Program-made: the position numbers and the translations under genes
Assembly: GCF_008042275.1 (NCBI RefSeq)
Contig: NZ_RDBK01000008.1
Coordinates: 725,688 to 789,687 of the forward strand
Origin: Streptomyces sp. OR43
Lineage (GTDB): Bacteria; Actinomycetota; Actinomycetes; Streptomycetales; Streptomycetaceae
DNA length: 64,000 nucleotides
Direction of reading: 5' to 3'
Notes under the pieces: model-generated
The model's database searches: none
What the model was told of the DNA's origin: nothing
Seen by the model: only the letters and a program-made list of their open reading frames with translations
Shown here: positions 50,544 to 59,312 of the stretch, piece after piece
Layout: every line of letters begins with the position of its first letter
How positions within the stretch are numbered: position 1 is the first letter of the stretch

Positions 50544-51129
50544 CCGCAACAGGCGGCCCGTTGAGCCCGTTACCCTGAAAATCCTGGTGGCGGGTGGCTT
50601 CGGCGTGGGCAAGACGACCCTGGTGGGGGCGGTCAGCGAGATCAGACCGCTGCGTACGGAGGAGAGGCTGAGCGAGGCGGGACGTCCGGTGGACGACCTG
50701 GACGGTGTCGAGGCGAAGACCACGACGACGGTGGCGATGGACTTCGGGCGGATCACCCTGCGCGAGGACCTGGTGCTGTATCTCTTCGGGACCCCCGGAC
50801 AGGACCGCTTCTGGTTCCTCTGGGACGAACTCGCCCAGGGCGCGCTGGGGGCGGTCGTCCTCGCGGACACCCGCCGGCTGGAGGACTGCTTCGCCGCGGT
50901 CGACTACTTCGAGCGCCGCGAGATCCCGTTCGCCGTGGCCGTCAACTGCTTCGAGGGCGCCGACCGGTTCCCCACCGAGACGGTGCAGGCGGCGCTGGAC
51001 CTGGATCCACAGGTGCCGGTACTCATGTGCGACGCCCGGGACCGGTCGTCCGTACGGGATGTCCTGGTGGCCGTCGTCGAACACGCGGTGGCCCGGGTGG
51101 ACCGGCTCCGGGAGCCCGTCACGACGTGA
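50524..51129 (+). CDS. cvnD: Conservon GTPase CvnD
   Basis: The 201-aa Ras-like small GTPase has G1 GGFGVGKTT (about 24-32) and the switch segment KTTTTVAMDFG. G3 is FGTPGQDRFW, where Gly-Gln replaces the usual DxxG. VNCFEG stands in the G4 position and DARDRSS near G5. It is the output protein of the conservon and is thought to interact with CvnA-CvnC at the membrane. It lies last in the operon; a perfect hairpin follows. Confidence 0.94.
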   Translation: MAFGRSSRNRRPVEPVTLKILVAGGFGVGKTTLVGAVSEIRPLRTEERLSEAGRPVDDLDGVEAKTTTTVAMDFGRITLREDLVLYLFGTPGQDRFWFLWDELAQGALGAVVLADTRRLEDCFAAVDYFERREIPFAVAVNCFEGADRFPTETVQAALDLDPQVPVLMCDARDRSSVRDVLVAVVEHAVARVDRLREPVTT

Positions 51130-51146
51130 GCGGGCGGAACGCGGCG

Positions 51147-51170
51147 CGTACCCCCGCCGACGGGGGTACG
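51147..51170. terminator. Bidirectional 10-bp hairpin
   Basis: CGTACCCCCG (51147-51156) and CGGGGGTACG (51161-51170) are perfect complements with a 4-nt loop, between the convergent cvnD and glpK genes. Confidence 0.82.
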
Positions 51171-51209
51171 GGCCGCGCGTCCACGGCCGGCAGGGGAGCG
51201 GAGGGCCCG

Positions 51210-52709
51210 CTACTCCTGCCAGCCGAAACTCCGCTCCACCGCCTTGCGCCAGTTGCCGTACTCGCGTTCGCGGTCCTCCGGTTCCATCCGCGGCTGCCAC
51301 TCGACATCGCGCTGCCAGTGCGTCTTGAGCTCGTCGAGCCCCGACCACACCCCGGTCGCCAGCCCCGCCGCGTACGCCGCGCCCAGGCAGGTGGTCTCCG
51401 AGATCTTGGGGCGGATCACCGGAACGCCCAGCACGTCCGCCTGGTGTTGCATCAGCAGCTGGTTGGCCGTCATGCCACCGTCGACCTTGAGCGTCGTGAT
51501 CGGCACCCCGGAGTCCTGGTACATCGCGTCGACGACCTCACGCGTCTGCCAGCTGGTCGCCTCCAGGACGGCCCGCGCCAGATGCGCCTTGGTGACGTAG
51601 CCGGTCAGGCCGGTGATGACGCCCCGTGCGTCGGAACGCCAATAGGGGGCGAACAGCCCGGAGAACGCGGGCACGATGTACGCCCCGCCGTTGTCCTCCA
51701 CGCTCGCGGCGAGGGTCTCGATCTCCTCCGCGCTCCCGATGATCCCGAGCTGGTCGCGGAACCACTGCACGAGCGCCCCGGTGATCGCGATCGACCCCTC
51801 CAGGCAGTAGACGGGCGGCTCGTCGCCGATCCGGTAACCGAGGGTGGTGATCAGCCCGTTCTTGGACGGCACGGGGCGGTTCCCGGTGTTGAGCAGCAGG
51901 AAACTGCCGGTGCCGTACGTGTTCTTGGCCGTGCCCGGGTCGTAGCAGGCCTGGCCGAACACCGCGGCCTGCTGGTCTCCCAGGGCGGAGGCGACCGGTA
52001 CGCCGGCCAGCGCTCCCACGGCCGTTCCGTACACCTCGGACGACGACCTGATCTCCGGGAGCACCGCCTCGGGGATGTTCATCGCGGCCAGGACGGCGGG
52101 GTCCCACCGGAGCGTCTCCAGGTCCATCAGCATGGTGCGCGACGCGTTGGTCACGTCCGTGACGTGGACGCCGCCCGCCGTGCCGCCCGTGAGGTTCCAG
52201 ATCAGCCAGGAGTCCATCGTGCCGAACGCGATCTCGCCCCGCTCGGCCCGTTCGCGCAGCCCCGGTACGTGGTCCAGCAGCCAGGCCGCCTTGGGGCCGG
52301 AGAAGTAGCTGGCCAGCGGAAGACCCGTGGTGGCGCGGAACCGGTCCTGCCCGTCGCTGCCGCCGAGTTCGTGGCACAGGTCCGCGGTACGGGTGTCCTG
52401 CCAGACGATCGCGTGGTGGACGGGGACCCCGGTGGCCCGGTCCCACAGCACGGTCGTCTCGCGCTGGTTCGTGATGCCGAGCGCGGTGAGCCGGTCCGCC
52501 CGCAGGCCGGCCCGGTCGAGGGCTCCGGCGACGACGGCCTGCACGGTGGTCCAGATCTCCGAGGCGTCGTGCTCCACCCAGCCGGGCCGGGGGAAGATCT
52601 GCCGGTGCTCGCGCTGGTCGACGGCGACGACGGCGCCGTCCTGGTCGAAGATGATGCAGCGGCTGGAGGTGGTGCCCTGGTCGATGGCGGCGACATACCT
52701 GATCGTCAT
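51210..52709 (-). CDS. glpK: Glycerol kinase
   Basis: Phosphorylates glycerol to sn-glycerol 3-phosphate. The 499-aa FGGY-family kinase has the N-terminal phosphate motif [11 protein letters not shown], the FGGY signatures (GSSLLLNTG-like [34 protein letters not shown]) and ends with GWQE. ATG 52709 follows AAGGGGAG. It lies 37 nt downstream of glpF in the same operon; no glpD is seen here. Confidence 0.96.
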   Translation of the reverse strand: MTIRYVAAIDQGTTSSRCIIFDQDGAVVAVDQREHRQIFPRPGWVEHDASEIWTTVQAVVAGALDRAGLRADRLTALGITNQRETTVLWDRATGVPVHHAIVWQDTRTADLCHELGGSDGQDRFRATTGLPLASYFSGPKAAWLLDHVPGLRERAERGEIAFGTMDSWLIWNLTGGTAGGVHVTDVTNASRTMLMDLETLRWDPAVLAAMNIPEAVLPEIRSSSEVYGTAVGALAGVPVASALGDQQAAVFGQACYDPGTAKNTYGTGSFLLLNTGNRPVPSKNGLITTLGYRIGDEPPVYCLEGSIAITGALVQWFRDQLGIIGSAEEIETLAASVEDNGGAYIVPAFSGLFAPYWRSDARGVITGLTGYVTKAHLARAVLEATSWQTREVVDAMYQDSGVPITTLKVDGGMTANQLLMQHQADVLGVPVIRPKISETTCLGAAYAAGLATGVWSGLDELKTHWQRDVEWQPRMEPEDREREYGNWRKAVERSFGWQE

Positions 52710-52746
52710 GACTCCCCTTGTCCATCGGGTGCTTGTGGCCGAGGCC

Positions 52747-53508
52747 TCAGAACGCGGCGTTGAACACGACACCGCCCAGCAGTCCGCCCAGGAGCGGTCC
52801 CACGACCGGTATCCAGGCGTAACTCCAGTCGGAAGTCCCCTTGTTCGGTATCGGAAGCAGCGCATGCACCAGCCGCGGGCCGAGGTCACGGGCCGGGTTG
52901 ATGGCGTATCCGGTGGGGCCGCCGAGCGAGAGCCCGATGCCCACCACGAGGAGGGACACCAGGAGAACCGAGATCCCGGAGCCGTAGATCCCGGCCTCCG
53001 ACCCCGCGACCGGGCCGATCCCGATGCCCGCGTTCTTTCCGAAGGCCAGGATCGGCAGCACCAGGGCGGTCGTGGCGATGATCTCGGTGACGAGGTTGGC
53101 CACCGGATTCCGGATCTCCGGAGCGGTCGCGAAGATGCCGAGAGTGGGTCCGGACGTCTCCTTGTCGGCGTTGGCGCGGAACTGCGCGTAGTACGTCAGC
53201 CAGGCCAGTACCGCTCCGATGACGGCGCCCGTCAGCTGACCCGCGATGTAGAGCGGGACCTTGTCCCACTCGCCGGTGTCCACGGCGATGCCGACGGTCA
53301 CCGCCGGGTTGAGATGGCCGCCCGACAACGGGGCGGACGTGTAGGCCCCGGCCAGCACCCCGAAGCCCCATCCGAAGGCGATGACGACCCAGCCCGCGGC
53401 TCTGGCCTTCGAGTGGTGGAGCGTGACGGCGGCGCAGACGCCCGCGCCGAAGAGGATGAGGATGGCCGTTCCGAGGACTTCCCCGGTGAAGATGTCTCCA
53501 TTGCTCAT
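52747..53508 (-). CDS. glpF: Glycerol uptake facilitator (aquaglyceroporin)
   Basis: The 253-aa MIP-family channel has six membrane helices and both NPA boxes ([14 protein letters not shown] and [12 protein letters not shown]). The Asp after the second NPA-R (NPARD) marks glycerol facilitators rather than water channels. ATG 53508 follows GGGAG. It is first in the glpFK operon. Confidence 0.95.
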   Translation of the reverse strand: MSNGDIFTGEVLGTAILILFGAGVCAAVTLHHSKARAAGWVVIAFGWGFGVLAGAYTSAPLSGGHLNPAVTVGIAVDTGEWDKVPLYIAGQLTGAVIGAVLAWLTYYAQFRANADKETSGPTLGIFATAPEIRNPVANLVTEIIATTALVLPILAFGKNAGIGIGPVAGSEAGIYGSGISVLLVSLLVVGIGLSLGGPTGYAINPARDLGPRLVHALLPIPNKGTSDWSYAWIPVVGPLLGGLLGGVVFNAAF

Positions 53509-53662
53509 GGCGCTCCCAGTGGTTGTCCGGCGGGTTTCGCCGGGCGCTTCCATGGCTGCGGAGGCCGGGGGCAGGGAGAAGCCGTGCCCCGCCCGGCGAC
53601 CGTGACGAGCGTGGGATCAGCCGGCCGCCGCGGTGTGGGAGGACGGCATCGGCTGGGAATGG

Positions 53663-53692
53663 AGTGTTCTCCGAGCTTGATGGGCCGTCAAG
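53663..53692 (-). promoter_or_regulatory. Promoter and candidate operator of glpFK
   Basis: On the minus strand TTGACG (53691-53686), a 17-nt spacer and AACACT (53668-53663) form a reasonable vegetative promoter. The inverted repeat CTTGA-N7-TCAAG (53676-53692) covers the -35 and spacer, as expected for a repressor such as an IclR-type GylR; the identity of the regulator is a guess. Confidence 0.5.
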
Positions 53693-53733
53693 AAGACTGA
53701 CAACAAACGCTGTTGGTGGCCGTGCGGGACATG

Positions 53734-54924
53734 TCAGCGCACCGCGACGACCGCGGAGCCATGACCGAACAGTCCCTGGTTCGCCGTGATCCCGGCCCGC
53801 GCGCCCGGAATCTGGCGTTCCCCCGCCGTGCCCCGCAACTGCCAGGTCAGCTCGCAGACCTGCGCGATGGCCTGGGCCGGCACCGCCTCGCCGAAGGAGG
53901 CGAGCCCGCCGCTGGGGTTCACCGGGACGCGTCCGCCGAGCGCCGTCGCCCCGGAGCGCAGGAGCGCCGCGCCCTCGCCGGGAGCGCAGAGCCCGATGTC
54001 CTCGTACCACTCCAGTTCCAGCGCCGTGGAGAGGTCGTACACCTCCGCCAGGGACAGATCCCCGGGGCCGATGCCCGCCTCCTCGTACGCGGCCCGGGCG
54101 ATCGAGCCCCGGAAGCTCATGGGGGAGGGTTCCACGGCGACCGCGGAGTCCGTGGCGATGTCCGGCAGATCGAGCACCGCCTTCGGGTACGTGGGCGTCA
54201 CGGTCGACACGGCACGGATGCGGACCGGGTCCGGTGCGCCGTGGCGCCGGGCGAAGTCCATGCTGGACAGGACCAGGGCCGCCGCTCCGTCGGAGGTGGC
54301 GCAGATGTCCAGCAGTCGCAGCGGATCGGCGACGACCGCGGAGGCCGCGACCTGCTCCGCGCTCACCGCTGCCCGGTAGCGGGCGTTCGGGTTCAGCGCG
54401 CCGGCCGCCGCGTTCTTGACCTTGACCCGCGCGAAGTCCTCCGGAGTGTCGCCGTGCACCGCCATCCGGCGGCGGGCGTACAGCGCGAAGTACGCGGGAT
54501 TCGTCGCGCCGAGCACCCGGAACCTCAGCCAGTCCGGATCGTCCGGCCGTTCGCCACCCGCCGGCGCGAAGAACCCCTTGGGCGCCGCGTCCGCGCCGAC
54601 CACGAGCACCACGTCCGCCATACCGGCCAGGATCTGCGCCCGGGCGGTGTTCACCGCCTGGGCGCCCGACGCGCAGGCCGCGTACACGCTGGTGACGCGG
54701 GCGCCCTGCCAGCCGAGCGCCTGGGCGAACGTCGCCCCCGCCACGTACCCCGGATAGCCGCCGCGCACGGTGTCCGCGCCGACCACCGACTGCACGTCCC
54801 GCCACTCGATGCCCGCGTCCGCGAGCGCGCTGCGGGCCGCCACCGTGCCGTACTCCACGAAACCGCGGCCCCATTTGCCCCAGGGGTGCATCCCGGCCCC
54901 GAGGACCGCCACGTCCCCGCTCAT
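53734..54924 (-). CDS. Thiolase-family protein (SCP-x/lipid-transfer type)
   Basis: The 396-aa thiolase-fold protein has the nucleophile loop VYAACASGAQAV (about 83-94), a late NPSGGLASFGEAVPAQA (His replaced) and GLFGHGSA. This is the non-decarboxylating SCP-x/lipid-transfer group that pairs with DUF35 proteins to form an active complex, as in steroid side-chain degradation. Its ATG overlaps the stop of the DUF35 gene by 4 nt. Confidence 0.88.
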   Translation of the reverse strand: MSGDVAVLGAGMHPWGKWGRGFVEYGTVAARSALADAGIEWRDVQSVVGADTVRGGYPGYVAGATFAQALGWQGARVTSVYAACASGAQAVNTARAQILAGMADVVLVVGADAAPKGFFAPAGGERPDDPDWLRFRVLGATNPAYFALYARRRMAVHGDTPEDFARVKVKNAAAGALNPNARYRAAVSAEQVAASAVVADPLRLLDICATSDGAAALVLSSMDFARRHGAPDPVRIRAVSTVTPTYPKAVLDLPDIATDSAVAVEPSPMSFRGSIARAAYEEAGIGPGDLSLAEVYDLSTALELEWYEDIGLCAPGEGAALLRSGATALGGRVPVNPSGGLASFGEAVPAQAIAQVCELTWQLRGTAGERQIPGARAGITANQGLFGHGSAVVAVR

Positions 54925-55403
54925 GCCGCACCGCCCGCGACCGGCCGCCAGTGCCAGGTGGTCCGCACCACGCCGTCGTCGTCACCCGGACCGGCGTCCA
55001 TCACTCCCGGCACGGCCTCCACGGCCATACCGACCGCGAGATCCTCCACGCCCACCCCGGGCGCGGCCTGGCCGAGCACGACCATGCGCTCGGCCGCCAG
55101 CTCCACCGCGACCAGTGTGTACGGTTCCCAGGGCGCCTCCGGATCCGACAGATAGGGCGCGGGCGGCCGGTAGCGGCCGTCGGTGTACGACCAGACCGTG
55201 CCGTGCCGGGACAGCGGCACCTCGGCGAGTTCTCCGCCGGTACAGCCAGGATTGCGGCAGAACCCCTGCTGCGGCGGGAAGAAGACCGACGAGCAGAGCG
55301 GGCAGCGGGTGCCCAGCAGCCGGAAGTCCTCCTCCGTGCCGTCCTCGGTGAACCACCCGGACACCACAGGTATGCGCTTGCGCGGCAAAGCCCCTCCCGG
55401 CAC
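54921..55403 (-). CDS. DUF35 zinc-ribbon/OB-fold protein, thiolase partner
   Basis: Up to 160 aa: a rubredoxin-like zinc ribbon (CPLC...CRNPGC, about 33-54) followed by an OB fold (DUF35). Such proteins bind acyl-CoA and are needed for activity of SCP-x-type thiolases. GTG 55403 is the first start but has no ribosome site; TTG 55388 lies just after GGGAGGGG and is quite possible. It ends in ATGA with the thiolase. Confidence 0.88.
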   Translation of the reverse strand: MPGGALPRKRIPVVSGWFTEDGTEEDFRLLGTRCPLCSSVFFPPQQGFCRNPGCTGGELAEVPLSRHGTVWSYTDGRYRPPAPYLSDPEAPWEPYTLVAVELAAERMVVLGQAAPGVGVEDLAVGMAVEAVPGVMDAGPGDDDGVVRTTWHWRPVAGGAA

Positions 55404-55436
55404 TGGATCTGACGGAACGTCAGAAGTGTGCCACGG

Positions 55437-55600
55437 TCAGCTGTTGTCGGCGAGCCACTTGGCAGCGGTCTGTGCGAGCTCGTGGTCGCGGCCGGCCAGC
55501 ATCATCCCGATCATTTGCGCGTCACCGCGCAACGACCAGGCGGGATGACCGAACGTGGCCGGGTTGTTCTTCTCGATCAGGAAATGGGCGGGCCATCCCG
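55437..55600 (-). pseudogene. C-terminal remnant of a host gene cut by integration
   Basis: The frame ending at 55437 codes for NPATFGHPAWSLRGDAQMIG and MLAGRDHELAQTAAKWLADNS, which looks like the real C-terminus of a larger protein. Upstream, towards the integrase, the sequence loses host character near 55590-55620. This fits a gene split at the element's attachment site, with the N-terminal part expected beyond the far end of the element. I do not recognise the family. Confidence 0.55.
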
Positions 55601-55640
55601 TATACCTTGAGTGTCGTACCAAACGAACTCAACGAGGGGA
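55575..55640. other. Probable attL region
   Basis: The left junction must lie between the host gene remnant and the integrase ribosome site at 55635. The exact core cannot be fixed without the empty site or attR. Confidence 0.45.
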
Positions 55641-55649
55641 GGTGTAGGC

Positions 55650-57200
55650 ATGGCTGAATATGCACAGATCAGAGCCCTAATCGCGGTTCGCCTCAGCGAC
55701 ATGACGGACGTTACGACCTCGCCGCTGAGGCAGCGGGAAGCCGGCGAGGGACAGGCGGCACGCATCGGGGCACGTGTCGTCGGGTACGCAACCGACCTGG
55801 ACGTCTCCGCCACCAAGACCACGCCGTTCGAGCGGCCGGAGCTTGGTGACTGGCTCCGTCGCCCAGACGAGTACGACGTGATCATCTGGTGGCGGCTTGA
55901 TCGCGCGGTCCGGTCGCTGGCAGACATGGAGGATCTGACGCGGTGGGCTAAGGAGCACCGCAAGCGGATCATCTTCGCGGAGGGTGCAGGTGGGACACTC
56001 GACCTGGACATGTCGTCAGCGCTTGGAGTGTCCGACATCGTCGTACGGCTGCTCGCGTGGGCCGCGCAGATGGAGGCGCAAGCAATCGCAGAACGCGTGT
56101 CTGGAGCACGTGCGACGCTTCGGGCGCAGGGACGTTGGGCGGGTGGGATCCCGCCGTATGGCTATCGTCCAGTTGCGCGTGACGGAGCGCCGGGGTTGAC
56201 GCTCGTCCCCGATCCGTCGGCGGTTGCAGTCCTGGAGCAGATGATGGCTGACATCCTTGACGGAGCGCAGCCGCACAGCATCGCCATGGAGCTGAACGAA
56301 GCAGGCGTACTGACCCCGCGCGACCACGACGACGTCAGACGCGGGAAGGTGCCGCGGGGCCGTGCGTGGGTTGGTACCACGGTAAAGAGCGTCGCCTCGT
56401 CCCCCACGCTTCTCGGCTACCACGTGCACCAGGGCAAGCCGGTACGCGACGGGAAGGGACGCCCTATCCTGGCGGGTCCGCCAATCGTGGAGCGGGACCA
56501 ACATGAGCAAGTGAAGGCGGCGTTGGCGGAGTTGGCAGCTCCGGAGCGTCGGGAGAGGAAAGACACGAACGCGCTGCTTCTCGGTGTCGCCCACTGCGAC
56601 ACCTGCGATGGCCGCATGTACATGTACAGCGCCAACAGCGGAAAGACCATCGTCTACGGGTGCCGGGCGCTGGCGCGTGGGCGGAAGTGTGAGGCTAAGG
56701 CGTCGATCCGGGCGGACTGGCTGGACGAATGGGCCGTGGAGCAGTTCCTAGCGCGTATCGGCTCATGGCCAGTGACGCGGGTCATCCGCCACTCCGGCTA
56801 CGATCCCGGACCTGAACTGGCAGAGGTTACGTCAGAACTGCGGGCCCACATGGGGGAGCGTGCGCGCTTCAAGTCTGCCGCCGGTCGTCAGATGTGGCAG
56901 GAAACGGCTGACGCACTAGAGGCCAGAGCCGCAGAGCTGGAGACCACACCATTCGTTGAAGCCCGGGAAGAAGTTGTGAGCACGGGCAAGACGTACGGAC
57001 AGATGTGGGACGCCGCAGACACGGCCGGCCGTCGGCGACTGCTCATCGACGCCGGGGCCCGGGTCATGGTCAAGCCGTCGAAGGGACGAGGAGGCCGCGT
57101 AACGAAGTTGGACGTATCGCGCGTGGACTTCGTCATCGGAAGCCACGGCGATCCCGAGAAGGAATCTCTGGACGCCATCGAGCGGGAAGAATCTGAGTAG
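55650..57200 (+). CDS. int: Large serine integrase
   Basis: The 516-aa site-specific recombinase starts at ATG 55650 behind GGGGAGGTG. The resolvase domain (about 8-160) has the likely catalytic Ser16 in AVRLSDMTD, the arginine-bearing VIIWWRLDRAVRS and the E-helix-like AAQMEAQAIAERVSGA. A recombinase domain follows, then a zinc ribbon (CDTCDG...GCRALARGRKC, about 316-350) and a coiled-coil region (about 395-450). It integrates the element to its right. It is not close to phiC31 or R4 integrase as I recall them. Confidence 0.94.
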   Translation: MAEYAQIRALIAVRLSDMTDVTTSPLRQREAGEGQAARIGARVVGYATDLDVSATKTTPFERPELGDWLRRPDEYDVIIWWRLDRAVRSLADMEDLTRWAKEHRKRIIFAEGAGGTLDLDMSSALGVSDIVVRLLAWAAQMEAQAIAERVSGARATLRAQGRWAGGIPPYGYRPVARDGAPGLTLVPDPSAVAVLEQMMADILDGAQPHSIAMELNEAGVLTPRDHDDVRRGKVPRGRAWVGTTVKSVASSPTLLGYHVHQGKPVRDGKGRPILAGPPIVERDQHEQVKAALAELAAPERRERKDTNALLLGVAHCDTCDGRMYMYSANSGKTIVYGCRALARGRKCEAKASIRADWLDEWAVEQFLARIGSWPVTRVIRHSGYDPGPELAEVTSELRAHMGERARFKSAAGRQMWQETADALEARAAELETTPFVEAREEVVSTGKTYGQMWDAADTAGRRRLLIDAGARVMVKPSKGRGGRVTKLDVSRVDFVIGSHGDPEKESLDAIEREESE

Positions 57201-57210
57201 TGCGCAACCC

Positions 57211-57280
57211 CTGGTAGGCCCCCGCCTACCAGACATGGGGCGGCCCTGGCTTCATCTTTGGACGGAGTAGGCCAGGGCCG
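57211..57280 (+). terminator. Two hairpins after the integrase gene
   Basis: CTGGTAGG/CCTACCAG (57211-57218, 57225-57232) and CGGCCCTGGC/GCCAGGGCCG (57241-57250, 57271-57280) are perfect stems between int and the next gene. The second lacks a T run. Confidence 0.55.
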
Positions 57281-57308
57281 TTCCTCACCTGAATGAGGAG
57301 AAAGCATC

Positions 57309-57875
57309 ATGGCACACACCTCTATCTTCGCGAACACCTTGCTTGTCGTCGGCCCCGTCGCAACCGAGGACGAGCGGGCGGACCTGCTCATGGTCGCTGG
57401 CGACGTCACAGATCAGCTGGGCTTCCCCACCATCATCGGCACTACGGCCGACGTGGACGTCCGCGACTTCGTGGCGGTGGTGGTCTGCGGGCCGGCGCTG
57501 CACGACGCGGAGTCGGCCATCGGAACGGCCATGATCCTGGAGGCCGAAGCTGCGCTGCACGACGTGCCGGTCATCTACAAGCAGAAGAGCAGCGACAACG
57601 CCCCGTGCGATGGCTGCGGCGCCTACCTGACGATCGCTGCCGTGCGGGACGAGAACGGAGAGCTGTTCTGCCCGGCCTGTACGGGCGACTCCCTTGGCTG
57701 TGCGCGCTGCGGCGAGGTCGACGAGCGGGACATCGAGCCGGTCTACGTCGACGGCGGATGGGTCCCGCTGTGCAGCGGTGGGTGCGCGTCGATCATGAAG
57801 GCGCTGAAGCCCTCCCCGCTCAACATCCCGGAAAACGACGAGCAGCCGCTCATGCTGCTGGGCGTCACCGCCTGA
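57309..57875 (+). CDS. Cys-rich (zinc-ribbon) protein of the element
   Basis: The 188-aa protein starts at ATG 57309 behind GAGGAG. An N-terminal alpha/beta part (about 1-95, VVVCGPALHDAESAIGTAMILEAE), which resembles a small-molecule-binding or nucleotide-hydrolase fold, is followed by four cysteine pairs (CDGCG, CPAC, CARCG, CSGGC) suited to two zinc sites. Not recognised. It lies between int and a long non-coding stretch. Confidence 0.78.
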   Translation: MAHTSIFANTLLVVGPVATEDERADLLMVAGDVTDQLGFPTIIGTTADVDVRDFVAVVVCGPALHDAESAIGTAMILEAEAALHDVPVIYKQKSSDNAPCDGCGAYLTIAAVRDENGELFCPACTGDSLGCARCGEVDERDIEPVYVDGGWVPLCSGGCASIMKALKPSPLNIPENDEQPLMLLGVTA

Positions 57876-57896
57876 CGTCACCCTCTGTCACATGGA

Positions 57897-57925
57897 AGGG
57901 CCCGCCGGTTCGCCGGTTGGGCCCT
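57897..57925 (+). terminator. Hairpin after the 188-aa gene
   Basis: AGGGCCC (57897-57903) pairs with GGGCCCT (57919-57925) around an inner CCGG-TTCG-CCGG stem with a UUCG loop, 22 nt past the stop codon. Confidence 0.65.
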
Positions 57926-58731
57926 CCAGTGCGTTCGGGGGTGCGCCTCGTCGACGTCCTCCGCCTTCTCCGCCGGCTGCCAGACGAAGCGGAGAGCGAT
58001 GTTCCGCGCTCAGATGAGCGCATGCGAGCGCGCGAGTTAGGGCACCCTCTGTGGCGTGCGCCACTCCACCCCGTCGCGAGTGGACAGACTTGCGGCCAAG
58101 ATGGCCAAACTAGGATGATCTTGAAATCGTCCGTTTCCCCAGGTCAGAGGGGGTATAGGGTCTCTATTCTCTATTTTTCTGGTCAAACTTCAAGAAAAAA
58201 TAGAAGACCTATAGAACTCCTCGTGGCCCTTCTGGATCGGGGGTCAAGTTCGTCATCTTGGCCAATCTGTCTCGCGACCCCGCGGAGGCCCCTCGTCGAC
58301 GTCGGTTGACGAGCGGGGCGGAGGTGGAGGCGGCATCGACGTCCAGGAGGCCACTGGAGGCCCCATGGGGCGCGTCAGAGCGGACCTCGGGTACTCGGAG
58401 ACCCTGAGGGCGCGATAGAGCCTCTGAGGGGCCTTCCAGGGCTTCAGTCTCGCGGGGGTGGGTGGCGAGGCGAGCCGGACGGAGGTGTGCAGCCGGCCAT
58501 GGGTGGGGCAACTGGGTTCATTCAAGATCCAATGTCTCACATCGTGGAATCTCCGTAACCGTTGCGTAACGAACTGCTACGGCCTGGAGTGCGCAGAAGC
58601 TGCATGAGACGCTATTTTCGCAGGTCAGGGCATCTGGTGGGCGCGATTCCTGTTTCACCCTTGCGAAACCCACCCCCACATAAAGAAGGCGTGAGGGGCT
58701 CTAATCGCGCGCGAGAGGGCCCGCGCCCCCT

Positions 58732-58921
58732 GGTTACAGAGAGTTGTAACCCCGCAGACCGCGGGACCGGCGTCGACAGCCTCTTGGGCGTCGGTCCGGT
58801 CCCGTGCGCAGCTGCATCCCCCTGGCGCCTCTCCCGGGGTGGGATGCATCGGTCCCGGCGGTTGAGCCGTCGACGTGAAGCGAACTCTCCTCCGCTCGCT
58901 CGTCGACGTGCTCCCGCCGGG
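58732..58921 (+). repeat. Run of four stem-loops, the last with concentric stems
   Basis: Stem 1: GGTTACA/TGTAACC (58732-58751). Stem 2: 11 bp around GGGACCGG/CCGGTCCC (58760-58806). Stem 3: TGCATCCC/GGGATGCA (58813-58848). Stem 4: CCCGGCGG/CCGCCGGG (58854-58861, 58914-58921) enclosing CGTCGACG/CGTCGACG (58868-58875, 58901-58908), which encloses AGCGA/TCGCT. They follow one another without overlap and lead straight into a terminator. Confidence 0.75.
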
Positions 58922-58935
58922 CCGTTAGACCTTTC

Positions 58936-58968
58936 GAAGCGCTGCCTCCGGGTGGCGCTTCTCTTTTT
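58936..58968 (+). terminator. Strong intrinsic terminator with UNCG loop
   Basis: An 11-bp stem from GAAGCGC (58936-58942) to GCGCTTC (58955-58961), with two G-U pairs, is capped by a C(TCCG)G tetraloop of the UNCG type and followed by TCTTTTT. Such a T-rich terminator is unusual for Streptomyces and implies a transcript arriving from the left. Confidence 0.88.
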
Positions 58969-59024
58969 CCCGTAATTGGCAGGACGCCAGGACCCCAGAC
59001 CGACAGGACACCTCAGGAGTACCC

Positions 59025-59288
59025 ATGTCTCAGCGATACAGCGACGTTCCGGATCGGCCGCGTAGGCAGTGCCCAGCGTGCTTCCGCACCCTCGTCGTCT
59101 GCGCCGACAACTTCCATGCCGACAGCCTCTGTGCGGACGGTTTCACGCGGAAGTGTGCCGACTGCCGGAACGAGGCGGAGCGTATCCGCTACAGCCTGGA
59201 GGCCCCGCAGCGCGCCAGGCAGAAGCGTGAGCGCCGCGCGGAGCGGCGGGCGTACTTCGAGTCGACGGGGCGCTACGAGGCCGCCTGA
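59025..59288 (+). CDS. Small Cys-rich protein of the element
   Basis: The 87-aa protein starts at ATG 59025 behind AGGAG. Cysteine pairs RQCPACFRTL and KCADCRNEAERIRY form a likely zinc finger (HNH-associated type zinc ribbon in phages), followed by a very basic helix (RARQKRERRAERRAYFES). No HNH catalytic motif is present. Function unknown; nucleic acid binding is plausible. Confidence 0.75.
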   Translation: MSQRYSDVPDRPRRQCPACFRTLVVCADNFHADSLCADGFTRKCADCRNEAERIRYSLEAPQRARQKRERRAERRAYFESTGRYEAA

Positions 59289-59312
59289 CGACCCCACAGA
59301 CCTTCCATCCCG

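Larger units (their letters stand above)
57930..58968 (+). ncRNA. Candidate large structured RNA region
   Basis: No coding frame of this region has a plausible start and composition. It holds many inverted repeats: 57959-57994, GCGCTCA-GA-TGAGCGC at 58006-58021, GTGGCG-TG-CGCCAC at 58051-58064, and GGCCAAGATG/CATCTTGGCC at 58094-58263 around an AT-rich hairpin (58154-58213). It also has a nested stem at 58354-58439, TTTCGCA/TGCGAAA at 58616-58678, and the block at 58732-58921. It ends with an intrinsic terminator. Expression and exact ends are unknown, and some stems may be chance in GC-rich DNA. Confidence 0.45.

Noticed and set aside
58253..58540. 95-aa minus-strand frame in the non-coding part of the element
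   Set aside because: Pro-rich, no ribosome site, and it crosses several inverted repeats; structure explains the sequence better.
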